In this document: positions 38,594-46,509 of the stretch, piece by piece | Layout: every line of letters begins with the position of its first letter | Position numbering within the stretch: the first letter of the stretch is position 1 | Assembly: GCA_942490995.1 (NCBI GenBank) | Contig: CALOBG010000145.1 | Coordinates: forward strand, 18,642 to 82,641 | Reading direction: 5' to 3' | Length of the DNA: 64,000 bases | Source: UBA981 sp942490995 | Lineage (GTDB): Bacteria > Pseudomonadota > Gammaproteobacteria > Ga0077536 | Notes under the pieces: generated by a model | What the model was told of the DNA's origin: nothing | Database searches by the model: none | The model's input: the letters and a program-made list of their open reading frames with translations, nothing else | Program-made: the position numbers and the translations under genes

Positions 38594-40417
38594 GTGTTAG
38601 CCGTATTGCTGGCGGTGTCGCTCGAGGCGGCCGGCGCGGCGCCGGATGCAGTGACGGTCAGTGTTCCGGTGGCTGTCGATCACCGTGTCGTGCAGCGCGC
38701 CCTGGCAGCGTCGCTATTCACCGGCGCGGAAGCTACCCTGCCGCTGCTCGCCGATCGTAGCGGCTGCAACTCCGTCACGCTGTCGAAGCCCATGCTCGAC
38801 GATGGCGAAGACGGCTTGCTGCGGGTGTCGACCACCGTCGTGGCCAGGATCGCGACCCCGCTCGGCAAGCGCTGTCTGCTGCCGATCGTGTGGCATGGCA
38901 GGCTCGATTTGCTCGAACGCATCGCGGTCGCGGCGGATGGCGAATCGCTGAGTTTTTCCATCACCGACTCGAAACTGCTCAACGCCGACGGCGAGCGCCG
39001 CGGCGTACCAGGACTGGTCTGGGACTGGGTCAAGCGCTATGCCCACCCGCGCTTCGAGTCGTTCACATTCGATCTCACACCATTGATGAGGCCGGCCCGC
39101 GATCTCGTCAGCGCAGCGCTCGCCGACGCCGCAAACGCCGCGGCGGTCGCGACCGGTTCCCTGCGCCTCGAGGATCCCCGCTCCCATGCGCAGCGCATGA
39201 CCGTGAACCTGGCGTTTGAGATCCCACCTGCCGAGATCACCGCGGCGCGCGACGCTGCGCCCCTCGACGCCGCCGAGCTGGAGGCCTGGGACCAGGCGTG
39301 GCAGGCCTGGGATGCGTTCGCGACCTGGACGATCAAGACGCTGAACGCCACCGCGCCAGCGGAGCTGCAGGCCGGGCTGCTGGAAACGCTGCTCGAAGCG
39401 CGCTACGAACTGCGCGCCGCGCTGGTCGAACATGATACCGGCGCCGATCCGGTGCGGCGCCTGTTCGTCGATACATGGACGCGTCTGGTGCCCCTGCTGC
39501 AACAAATGCAACTCGCAGGTCGCGACCGCGAAACCCTCGCTTACATCGCATTTATCGGCGCCGGTGACGCGCTCAAGGCACTCGACACCATCATGCCCCG
39601 CTTCGGCTTCAGTATCGACGCCGACAGCCTGCGTAACCTGGCCCGAACCCTGTCGCCACAGGTAACGCCGGACGATCTCCGCTATTCAACCGAAGTAGAC
39701 CCGGCACTGCGCGAAGCATTCGGGTTCCCCGCCGAGCTTGAAAACGAGCTTGAGATCGAATTGGAGATCGAGGACAGAACCTCACCTGGTAGCTGGCTCG
39801 ATTGGTTGATCACGCCCAGCCAGGCTGCAGCATTCGACCAACAGCGACTCAACGAATGGGTGCCGGGGCGAAAAGATCTGGATACCTATCTCACCGTCAT
39901 GGACGCCCTGCTCGGCGCGATCGCGCATCACGAAAAAGCACGCGGCAAGATCCCCGCGGCCTTCGCCAGCGTATATCCGCCGCTGCTGCGCGCAACCGCA
40001 TGGCAGGAAACCTGCTGGCGCCAGTTCGTCAAACAAAAGGATCGCATCGAAGTGATCCGCTCACCAGCCGGATCGGTCGGGCTCATGCAGATCAATACGC
40101 ACGTCTGGCGGGGGGTCTATGATCTGAATCTGCTCGAAACCGACGTCGGCTATAACGCCAGCGCCGGCAATGAGATCCTGACCCACTACCTGGTCGATTA
40201 CGCGATCCGCAAAAAAGAGCACGAAGAAAGCGCCGGCATCGACGGCCTCGCCCGTGCCACGTACGCCGCCTACAACGGCGGCCCCGCCCAGCTCAAGCGT
40301 TACCGCGAAACGCCGCCACGGCGATCAACCCGGGCCATCGACGAAGCGTTCTGGAAAAAATACCAGACCATGGTCACCACCGGCGCCAGCGCCGTGCGCC
40401 AATGCTACAGCTCCTAG
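38594..40417 (+). CDS. Periplasmic lytic transglycosylase (SLT domain), large form
   Basis: About 607 residues: a signal peptide (LAVLLAVSLEAAGAA), a long unassigned central region (about 30-440), and a C-terminal lysozyme-like domain. The latter has ATAWQETCWRQF with the catalytic Glu (about residue 477), then SPAGSVGLMQINTHVW, and AAYNGGPAQLKRY near the end: all three sequence blocks of family-1 lytic transglycosylases. The enzyme cleaves peptidoglycan to anhydromuropeptides. GTG 38594 gives a usable signal peptide, though the frame opens at 38498 and overlaps the permease gene, so the start is uncertain. The large N-terminal region is unusual for E. coli MltC/Slt types. Confidence 0.8.
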   Translation: MLAVLLAVSLEAAGAAPDAVTVSVPVAVDHRVVQRALAASLFTGAEATLPLLADRSGCNSVTLSKPMLDDGEDGLLRVSTTVVARIATPLGKRCLLPIVWHGRLDLLERIAVAADGESLSFSITDSKLLNADGERRGVPGLVWDWVKRYAHPRFESFTFDLTPLMRPARDLVSAALADAANAAAVATGSLRLEDPRSHAQRMTVNLAFEIPPAEITAARDAAPLDAAELEAWDQAWQAWDAFATWTIKTLNATAPAELQAGLLETLLEARYELRAALVEHDTGADPVRRLFVDTWTRLVPLLQQMQLAGRDRETLAYIAFIGAGDALKALDTIMPRFGFSIDADSLRNLARTLSPQVTPDDLRYSTEVDPALREAFGFPAELENELEIELEIEDRTSPGSWLDWLITPSQAAAFDQQRLNEWVPGRKDLDTYLTVMDALLGAIAHHEKARGKIPAAFASVYPPLLRATAWQETCWRQFVKQKDRIEVIRSPAGSVGLMQINTHVWRGVYDLNLLETDVGYNASAGNEILTHYLVDYAIRKKEHEESAGIDGLARATYAAYNGGPAQLKRYRETPPRRSTRAIDEAFWKKYQTMVTTGASAVRQCYSS

Positions 40418-40450
40418 CCGCACAACACTCCGAAGTTGTGGATAAATAAA

Positions 40451-40464
40451 GAATGGGGACATTC
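40451..40464. repeat. GAATGGGGACATTC site (left of PEP-CTERM-type gene)
   Basis: This is the exact reverse complement of 6380-6393. A shorter inverted partner, GAATGTCCCC, is at 41451-41460, so the two sites bracket the gene 40534-41208 in inverted orientation, about 1 kb apart. A TGTGGATA lies just upstream (40437), as it does next to the 41451 site and, inverted, next to 6287. Confidence 0.6.
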
Positions 40465-40533
40465 TTCGTTTCCGGCGAAACCACGGCTGCAACTCGATCT
40501 CGACCAATCTGAGGCGCCGGCTTGTGAATAATT

Positions 40534-41208
40534 TCAGGAGCGCGACTGTTCCCCCGCGGCCGCAGACTGGCGGCGGCGACTGGCGACAACGGCCAGACCG
40601 CCCGCCAGCAGCCACACGGCCCCTGGCACGGGTACCATCGTAGCGGGTTGATATAGCCAGAACCCGACGATGGCCGGATTTTCCTGGTCGATGTCGGACC
40701 GATCGTCGGTCTGTAACTTGTCAAAGGTCGGCGTGTTGACGATGCGACCGAGATAGGCACCAGTCGCCGGATCGGGGTCCTTGTCGCGAGTCCAGCCCAG
40801 CACGTTCTCGTCGACCCCGGAGAACAGCGCTGTCATATTGAAAACGCCGGTGTCGGGGCCGACGCCGTCGTTGTCGATCAGCTGCGGCGCCCAGGTGCTG
40901 TTCGGGATCTCATATTCCTGGGGATCGGCCGTATTGAAGCCGCTGCCACCGGAGAACTCGTTGAACAGATCGTTGACGGTGGCGACGTTGGCCCACTGCC
41001 AGCCATTGAAATCAACACCGCTCAGACTTCCCGCGCAGCTTCCGCTATCGACGTCGCATACAGTGAGCACGTCGAACCAGGTGAATCCGAGGGTGTCGCT
41101 GACCTGGCGCCAGGTCCTGCCTGCATTGTCGATGTAGGCCACTTCGGCGCCGGCCATCGAGGGCAGCAGGGCGGTCAGTAGCATCAGGAAGCCGAACATT
41201 CTTTTCAT
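40534..41208 (-). CDS. PEP-CTERM/VPxxA-type sorted exported protein
   Basis: A 224-residue secreted protein: signal peptide MKRMFGFLMLLTALLPSMAGA, a Gly/Asp/Thr/Asn-rich body with disulfide-type Cys pair (VCDVDSGSC), then a C-terminal sorting tripartite tail, VPVPGAVWLLAGGLAVVA followed by RRR. Such tails are processed by exosortase-type enzymes that anchor or export surface proteins linked to polysaccharide formation. No exosortase is in the window. ATG 41208 follows GGGGA. The gene sits alone between inverted repeats and may have been transferred as a unit. Confidence 0.82.
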   Translation of the reverse strand: MKRMFGFLMLLTALLPSMAGAEVAYIDNAGRTWRQVSDTLGFTWFDVLTVCDVDSGSCAGSLSGVDFNGWQWANVATVNDLFNEFSGGSGFNTADPQEYEIPNSTWAPQLIDNDGVGPDTGVFNMTALFSGVDENVLGWTRDKDPDPATGAYLGRIVNTPTFDKLQTDDRSDIDQENPAIVGFWLYQPATMVPVPGAVWLLAGGLAVVASRRRQSAAAGEQSRS

Positions 41209-41289
41209 GAGTAGTCCCCGCTTGCAGTGCATGCACGATAGTCTCTGGCGCCCGGCTGAATCCCTTGTCGTACTGGCGACCCCAATGGG

Positions 41290-41320
41290 AACGTTAGCCC
41301 CGACCTCCCGCACTAACGTT
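41290..41320. promoter_or_regulatory. Inverted repeat AACGTTAG-N15-CTAACGTT upstream of the PEP-CTERM-type gene
   Basis: A perfect 8-base inverted repeat (41290-41297 and 41313-41320) lies 82 to 112 bases ahead of the minus-strand start at 41208, with a third, looser TAACGTTT near 41366. The spacing (about two helical turns centre to centre) suits a dimeric regulator. The remaining 41209-41466 bases contain no gene. Confidence 0.4.
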
Positions 41321-41450
41321 GATCCTGATCATGGCCTCTCAACGACGCGTAGGTCGCGAAACAAGATGTAACGTTTGCCGCGAACCCGCTGACACACCCG
41401 CCTTTTGAGGGCTTGTTTGCGCGAATGAATGTGGATATCTGCGAAAAGGA

Positions 41451-41460
41451 GAATGTCCCC
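41451..41460. repeat. GAATGTCCCC site (right of PEP-CTERM-type gene)
   Basis: Ten-base copy of the GAATG(TCCC)CATTC element, inverted relative to 40451-40464, next to TGTGGATA (41430). It lies 6 bases beyond the stop of the TRAP permease gene. It marks the right boundary of the bracketed unit. Confidence 0.5.
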
Positions 41461-41466
41461 GATCTG

Positions 41467-43437
41467 CTAGACAAACATACGTCCAAGTTCGGGCACTGCG
41501 AGCAGGAGCAGGCACAGCAGCAGCATCAGCGCCGTGAACGGCAAGGCGCCGATAAAAATATCGTTGAGGGAGATGCGCTGGTCATCGAGCGCCGATTTAA
41601 TCGCGAACACGCTCAACCCAAGCGGTGGGGTGAGCAGCCCGATCTCGACGCCGATCACGGTGATGATGCCGAACCAGATCGGATCGCCGCCCAGCGCAGT
41701 GACGGTCGGCAGCGCCAGCGGGACCATAATCAACAGGATTGAAGTCGAGTCGAGAACCATGCCGAGCATGATCAGCAGCACGAGGTAGATCAGCACGTAA
41801 CCGTTCAGCCCCAGTCCCGCCGCGGCGACCAGCTCGCCGACCTGCTGCGGGATGCTCGACAGGGTCAGCATCATGCCGAACGCCGACGCGGCCACGATCA
41901 GAAACAGGACCGAGGCGGACGTCGTTGCGCACTCGAACAGCAGGCGCGCGAGCTGCGCAAGGCCGAAACGCCGCATGGTCAGCGCGATAAGGACCGCGAG
42001 GCCGCTGCCCACCGCTCCGGCCTCTGTGGGGGTGAACAGCCCGCCATAAATGCCGCCCAGCACCGCTGCGATCAACAGCCCCACGGGCAGGAGTTTTTTG
42101 AACGCGGTGGCGGCGCCGAATGCTGGCGGCGCGGTCAACGCCGGCACGGCTGAGATCGCAAAAGCCGGCTTCAACCACGCCACCGCGATGACCGCGCAGG
42201 CGAACAGTGCGGTCAGCAGCAGGCCAGGCACCACGGCGGCGATGAACAGCGCGTTGATCGACACTTCCGCGACAATGCCGTAGATGATCAAAAGCAGGCT
42301 CGGCGGGATCAGCATGCCGAGCACCGAGGAACCGGCCACCAGGCCACAGGCGAAACGTGCGCTGAAACCCTGTTCGATCAGCGGCGGCACGGCGACCTTG
42401 CTGAAAATCGCCGCCGAGGCGATCGAAATGCCGGTTATGGCGGCAAAAATCGCATTGGCCAGCACCGTGGCCACGCCCAGGCCACCACTGACCCGACGCA
42501 GCAACCAGTGCGCCGCCTGCAGCGAATCGCGCCCGATGTCGGCGCGCCCCATCACCAGTCCCATGAGGATAAACAACGGCACCGCGCCGAATACGTACGA
42601 CGAAATCGCGCCACCGGCGGCGAGCCCGAGACTGTCCACCGCGATCAGAACGCTGCCCTTGATGGCGCCGATACCGAGTGCGGCGGCGGCCAGCAGGGCA
42701 AACGCCACCGGCAGGCCGGCGTAGAGCAGGACAAACATCACGGCAATCGAAAGTGCGCCGATCGCGGCGCGGCTATCGACGCAGAGGTACAGCAGCGGCA
42801 GCGTGGCGAGCAGCAGCGGCGGCCATCCACAGGCCGATGGCCGGTGTCGCCACAGGCGGCGAAATCCCTGCCACGCGTAAGCGCCGGCATAACCGGCGAG
42901 CAGGGTTGCGCCGAGACATACCGCCAGCATCGCCGGCCACGAGGCCACGGTGAATTCCCCCTCGACGCCGAGAAACTCGCCGTCACGCCAGGCCCGCCAC
43001 AGCCACGGCCACGTGGCAACCGCGATCGCGCCGGCCAGTATCACGGCACATAAATCAAAGGCCACTTCGAGCACCATGCCGGTGGTGGTGGTGCGCGGGT
43101 CGAACAGGCGCGCCAGCAGTCCGGCGCGGATCAAACCGCCGGACAGGCGCGACCAGGCCAGCACCAGGAAAACCGTCATCGGCATCGAGATCGAAATGAT
43201 TTCGCTGACGCCGCGCAGCGGCGCATCGAACACCGTGCGACTGATAATGTCGGCGTTGATCAGTACGCCGAGCGCGGCAATCACGACCGCCGCGGCCACC
43301 GCCAGGGCGGCCGCCAGACGTCGCGCGGCACGTGTGCCGCGATCAGCGAGCGCGCGGCTCGAACCCTGCGGTGAGCTAGTCAATGATGTCGTGATCCCAG
43401 TTGCGTAACGGGCTGACCCCGGCCGCGCGCAACCCAT
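41467..43437 (-). CDS. TRAP transporter fused small and large permease (DctQM)
   Basis: A 656-residue inner-membrane protein. Residues about 35-210 are the DctQ small subunit (four helices: ALAVAAAVVIAALGVLINADIISR ... SIAVMFVLLYA), and the remainder is the DctM large subunit of about twelve helices, with IIYGIVAEVSINALFIAAVVPG and the conserved PTEAGAVG loop. TRAP systems take up carboxylic acids with a sodium gradient. The start is unclear: ATG 43437 overlaps the dctP gene by 62 bases, while TTG 43383 would overlap by only a few. Gene order (dctP then fused QM) on the minus strand points to one operon. Confidence 0.92.
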   Translation of the reverse strand: MGCARPGSARYATGITTSLTSSPQGSSRALADRGTRAARRLAAALAVAAAVVIAALGVLINADIISRTVFDAPLRGVSEIISISMPMTVFLVLAWSRLSGGLIRAGLLARLFDPRTTTTGMVLEVAFDLCAVILAGAIAVATWPWLWRAWRDGEFLGVEGEFTVASWPAMLAVCLGATLLAGYAGAYAWQGFRRLWRHRPSACGWPPLLLATLPLLYLCVDSRAAIGALSIAVMFVLLYAGLPVAFALLAAAALGIGAIKGSVLIAVDSLGLAAGGAISSYVFGAVPLFILMGLVMGRADIGRDSLQAAHWLLRRVSGGLGVATVLANAIFAAITGISIASAAIFSKVAVPPLIEQGFSARFACGLVAGSSVLGMLIPPSLLLIIYGIVAEVSINALFIAAVVPGLLLTALFACAVIAVAWLKPAFAISAVPALTAPPAFGAATAFKKLLPVGLLIAAVLGGIYGGLFTPTEAGAVGSGLAVLIALTMRRFGLAQLARLLFECATTSASVLFLIVAASAFGMMLTLSSIPQQVGELVAAAGLGLNGYVLIYLVLLIMLGMVLDSTSILLIMVPLALPTVTALGGDPIWFGIITVIGVEIGLLTPPLGLSVFAIKSALDDQRISLNDIFIGALPFTALMLLLCLLLLAVPELGRMFV

Positions 43438-44446
43438 CCATCAGCGCGCGGAGTACCTCGCCGGCCGGCAGCGCGCGCCGTTCGAGACGCTGCACCCAGT
43501 CGCGGGCGAGATCCGGCAGGGCGTTGATCCAGCGCTGTTTCTCGCTGGCCGGCAGGGTCGCAACGATAGCGCCCTCGGCCGCCAGGGTCGCCAGCGCATG
43601 GTCATAGCGAGCAACCACGTCGGCCGCCGCCAGGTTCGAGTACTCGTGGCCAAGGTCGGCAAGGATGGCCTGCGCCTCGACCGGCAGCCGCCGCCAGACA
43701 TCGAGGTTGGCGGTCAGGGCCCCGGTACATTGGGCGCCGATGCCGACCAGCGTCACATGCGGCGCCACCTCGTGGATGCGGAACGGCAGCGCGCCGGTCA
43801 GAATGGTCAGCACACCGTCGGCAACGCCAGTTTTGATCTGGGTGTAGTAGCTGGTCAGCGCACCGTCGACGGCGGTCGCGCCGGTACCTTTCAGCCACAC
43901 CGCCGAGGCGCCGGGGGCCAGGATCTTTCGGCCCTTGAGGTCGTCCAGCGAGGTAACCGGAAACGTGGTCAGCAGGTGATAGGTATCAACCCCGCTGACC
44001 CCCAGGAAATGAACGTTGTAGCGCTGCCAGCTTTCGCGCAGTACCGGCAGCTCGTCGTGCATCGCGTTCAACACCCGCAACAGGGCCGGCAGGTCGTCGG
44101 TAATGAACGGCAGCGCGTAGGTGATGTTCTGCAATGGCAGTCGCGAGGACTCCCACAGGCTGCCGACCCAGCCGATATCGGCAAGCCCGATCTCGACCCC
44201 GAGCAGACTGTCCTGCCACTTGTACAGCGTGCCCCAGGCCGGGGTCCAGCGGACCTCGAGGTCCGGGCGGCGGGCGGCGAGGCGTTGATTGAACTGCGGG
44301 ATCACGTGATCGCGGATCACCGACACCCACGGCAGGCTCGGCGGATGGGTGGTTGCGATGGTGAAATCGAGCCGCGCCGGGTCGGCGCCGGCAAAGGCGC
44401 CCGCGACCAGCGCGTACATCGCTACCCACAATCGAATGCTGCGCAT
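43376..44446 (-). CDS. dctP: TRAP transporter periplasmic binding protein DctP
   Basis: A 356-residue protein with a signal peptide (VAMYALVAGAFAGA) and the DctP fold: FTIATTHPPSLPWVSVIRDHV, then GRKILAPGASAVWLKGTG, VDGALTSYYTQIKTGVADGV, and a C-terminal helix. In this family an Arg in the RKI/RxP region binds the substrate carboxylate. ATG 44446 follows GGGGAGGG, a strong ribosome site. The gene diverges from the MaoC operon at 44622, which likely degrades the transported acid. Confidence 0.9.
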   Translation of the reverse strand: MRSIRLWVAMYALVAGAFAGADPARLDFTIATTHPPSLPWVSVIRDHVIPQFNQRLAARRPDLEVRWTPAWGTLYKWQDSLLGVEIGLADIGWVGSLWESSRLPLQNITYALPFITDDLPALLRVLNAMHDELPVLRESWQRYNVHFLGVSGVDTYHLLTTFPVTSLDDLKGRKILAPGASAVWLKGTGATAVDGALTSYYTQIKTGVADGVLTILTGALPFRIHEVAPHVTLVGIGAQCTGALTANLDVWRRLPVEAQAILADLGHEYSNLAAADVVARYDHALATLAAEGAIVATLPASEKQRWINALPDLARDWVQRLERRALPAGEVLRALMDGLRAAGVSPLRNWDHDIID

Positions 44447-44545
44447 GCCCTCCCCCACGACCCGCCCGGCGGTCAGCCATTGTCGCGGATCGGGGCGCAA
44501 AACACAGTCGCTCGGGCGCTGGCGGCGCAAGGCGCGGGGCGGTAT

Positions 44546-44583
44546 TTGACAAGCCCGCCGTGGTCCGGATAAATGGTCCGGAT
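44546..44583 (+). promoter_or_regulatory. Promoter with direct-repeat operator for the MaoC operon
   Basis: TTGACA (44546-44551) and ATAAAT (44569-44574) are exactly 17 bases apart, a good sigma-70 type promoter, 48 bases from ATG 44622. The 10-base repeat TGGTCCGGAT occurs twice in tandem (44561-44570 and 44574-44583), with the -10 region between and overlapping the copies. A regulator binding there would control the operon, perhaps in response to the imported acid. Confidence 0.65.
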
Positions 44584-44621
44584 CCCGCATCTACGTAGCC
44601 CGAACTGACAAGGAGCCCAGC

Positions 44622-45170
44622 ATGGCGACGCCTTCCGCCGCGCCGAACAAGCAACGTTATCGCGCTTCGCAGGGGCGTTACCTGGAGGACTTCACGCGCG
44701 GCGATATCTACGAACATCGTCCCGGGCGGACCATCAGTGAAGCCGACAATACCTGGTTTACCCTGCTGACCATGAACCAGCATCCGGTCCATTTCGACCA
44801 CGAATACGCGCGCCACAGCGAATTCGGTCAACCCCTGGTCAACAGCGCCCTGACCCTGTCGATCGTGGTCGGCATGAGTGTCGCGGACACCAGCCACAAG
44901 GCCATTGCGAATCTCGGCTGGACCGATATCGTCATGCCGGCACCGGTGTTCCACGGCGACACCTTGTACGCCGAATCCGAAGTTATCGACACCCGCGAAT
45001 CGAAATCCCGCCCTACCCAGGGCATTGTTACCATCGAAACGCGCGCGCACAACCAGAATCGTGTGCTGGTGATGAAATACCGGCGCAGCATGCTGATCCC
45101 CAAGCGCGGCCATGGCGTCGAAGACCTGATCGCCGCCGCCGAACGAGCCGGAGCAAACCACCATGGCTAA
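44622..45170 (+). CDS. MaoC-like (hotdog) dehydratase
   Basis: A 182-residue hydratase with the hotdog fold: DFTRGDIYEHRPGRTISEADNTWFT, then HPVHFDHEYARHSEFGQPLVNSALTLSIVVG, where the Asp/His pair of the hydratase-2 motif (D-x4-H) is visible. It likely hydrates or dehydrates an acyl-CoA, perhaps a mesaconyl-/itaconyl-type branched dicarboxyl ester; the exact substrate is unknown. Its stop overlaps the next gene start by 8 bases, so they are translationally coupled. Confidence 0.85.
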   Translation: MATPSAAPNKQRYRASQGRYLEDFTRGDIYEHRPGRTISEADNTWFTLLTMNQHPVHFDHEYARHSEFGQPLVNSALTLSIVVGMSVADTSHKAIANLGWTDIVMPAPVFHGDTLYAESEVIDTRESKSRPTQGIVTIETRAHNQNRVLVMKYRRSMLIPKRGHGVEDLIAAAERAGANHHG

Positions 45171-46329
45171 CCAGGCAGCCGACCACGACGCGACCACTGA
45201 AATCCAGATCCTTGATGCCATCGGGCGCTGGCTGGAGCGCGACGTCAAGGACCAGGTGCTGGAACTCGAACACGGCGATATCTATCCGCAGGCGATGGTC
45301 GACCAGATGATCGAATTCGGCCTGTTCGGCGCCATGATCCCGGAACAGTACGGCGGCCTGGGCCTGAGTTCGTCGACCTACGCCCGCATCGTCAGCACCA
45401 TTGCCGAAGTGTGGATGTCCCTGACCGGGATCTTCAATTCCCACCTGATCATGGCCTCGGCGGTCAATCGTTTCGGCACCGACTGGCAGAAAGAGCACTA
45501 CCTGCCGCGCTTCGCCTCGGGCGAGATCCGCGGCGGCCTGGCCCTTACCGAACCTGATTGCGGCACCGACCTGCAGGCCGTACGCGTGAAAGCGGTACGT
45601 GACGGCGATGATTATGTGATCAACGGCACCAAAACCTGGATCACGAACGGCATCCACGGCAGTTGCTTCGCCGTACTGGTCAAAACCGACACCAACATCA
45701 CGCCGCGCTACAAAGGCACCTCGCTGTTTCTGTGCGAAAAAGGCCCGGGCTTTCGCGTCAGCCGCAAACTCGAAAAACTCGGTTACAAGGGCATCGACAC
45801 CGCCGAATTGATTTTCGAAGACTACCGGGTGCCGGCCCGCAATCTCATCGGTGGCGTGGAAGGCCATGGTTTTCATCACGCCGTCGGCGGTCTCGAGCTG
45901 GGGCGGATCAACGTCGCCGCGCGCGGGGTCGGCGTCGCCAGCGCCGCGCTGAACGCAGCGGTCGCCTATTCGCAGGTGCGCCAGACGATGGGTAAACCGA
46001 TCTGCCAGCACCAGGCCATCCAGCTCAAGCTCGGCGACATGACCACCCGCGTCGAGGCGGCGCGCCTGCTCGTCGAACAGGCCGCGCGAAAATACGACGC
46101 CGGCGAGCGTTGCGACATGGAGGCCGCCATCGCCAAGCTGTTCGCCTCCGAGGCGGCGATGGAAAACGCCGCCGAGGCGATGCGCATCCACGGCGCCTAC
46201 GGATATTCCAAGGAATATCACGTTGAGCGTTATTACCGCGATGCGCCGTTGATGTGCATCGGCGAAGGCACCAACGAAATCCAGCGCATCATCATTGCCA
46301 GACAGATGATCGGGCGCAACCCGGTGTGA
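45163..46329 (+). CDS. Acyl-CoA dehydrogenase
   Basis: A 388-residue FAD flavoenzyme introducing the first double bond in beta-oxidation. LTEPDCGTDLQAVRVKAVRDG and the WITNGIHGSCFAVLVKT block give the FAD site; the C-terminus has EAMRIHGAYGYSKEYHVER and the catalytic Glu in GEGTNEIQRIIIARQMIGR. It overlaps the MaoC gene by 8 bases and is one unit with it. Together they could oxidise and hydrate the CoA ester of the acid brought in by the TRAP system. Confidence 0.93.
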   Translation: MANQAADHDATTEIQILDAIGRWLERDVKDQVLELEHGDIYPQAMVDQMIEFGLFGAMIPEQYGGLGLSSSTYARIVSTIAEVWMSLTGIFNSHLIMASAVNRFGTDWQKEHYLPRFASGEIRGGLALTEPDCGTDLQAVRVKAVRDGDDYVINGTKTWITNGIHGSCFAVLVKTDTNITPRYKGTSLFLCEKGPGFRVSRKLEKLGYKGIDTAELIFEDYRVPARNLIGGVEGHGFHHAVGGLELGRINVAARGVGVASAALNAAVAYSQVRQTMGKPICQHQAIQLKLGDMTTRVEAARLLVEQAARKYDAGERCDMEAAIAKLFASEAAMENAAEAMRIHGAYGYSKEYHVERYYRDAPLMCIGEGTNEIQRIIIARQMIGRNPV

Positions 46330-46354
46330 AAAAACCGCGGCATGGTTTGCGCTT

Positions 46355-46381
46355 GCGGGATAGCGATCTCCTCGCTACCGC
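46355..46381 (+). other. Imperfect hairpin after the acyl-CoA dehydrogenase gene
   Basis: GCGG-GA-TAGCGA pairs with TCGCTA-CCGC around TCTCC. No T-run follows, so it is only terminator-like. A second hairpin, ACCGGG (46475-46480) with CCCGGT (46488-46493), lies just ahead of the ribosome site of the LLM gene. The 180 bases between the two genes (46330-46509) contain no gene. Confidence 0.35.
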
Positions 46382-46509
46382 GACCGGGACAAATAGTGCG
46401 CGGCGGAGTCTCGAATTATTGCACCGGCGCGAGGAAAATTTTTAAGCCCGACCATCAAACTGTAAAACCAAAGTACCGGGTTCCATGCCCGGTTCGAGGA
46501 GCCTGCACA

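Noticed and set aside
46470..46500. tRNA-like T-arm (GGTTCGA) before the LLM gene
   Set aside because: The cloverleaf cannot be completed; there is only a 6-base hairpin.
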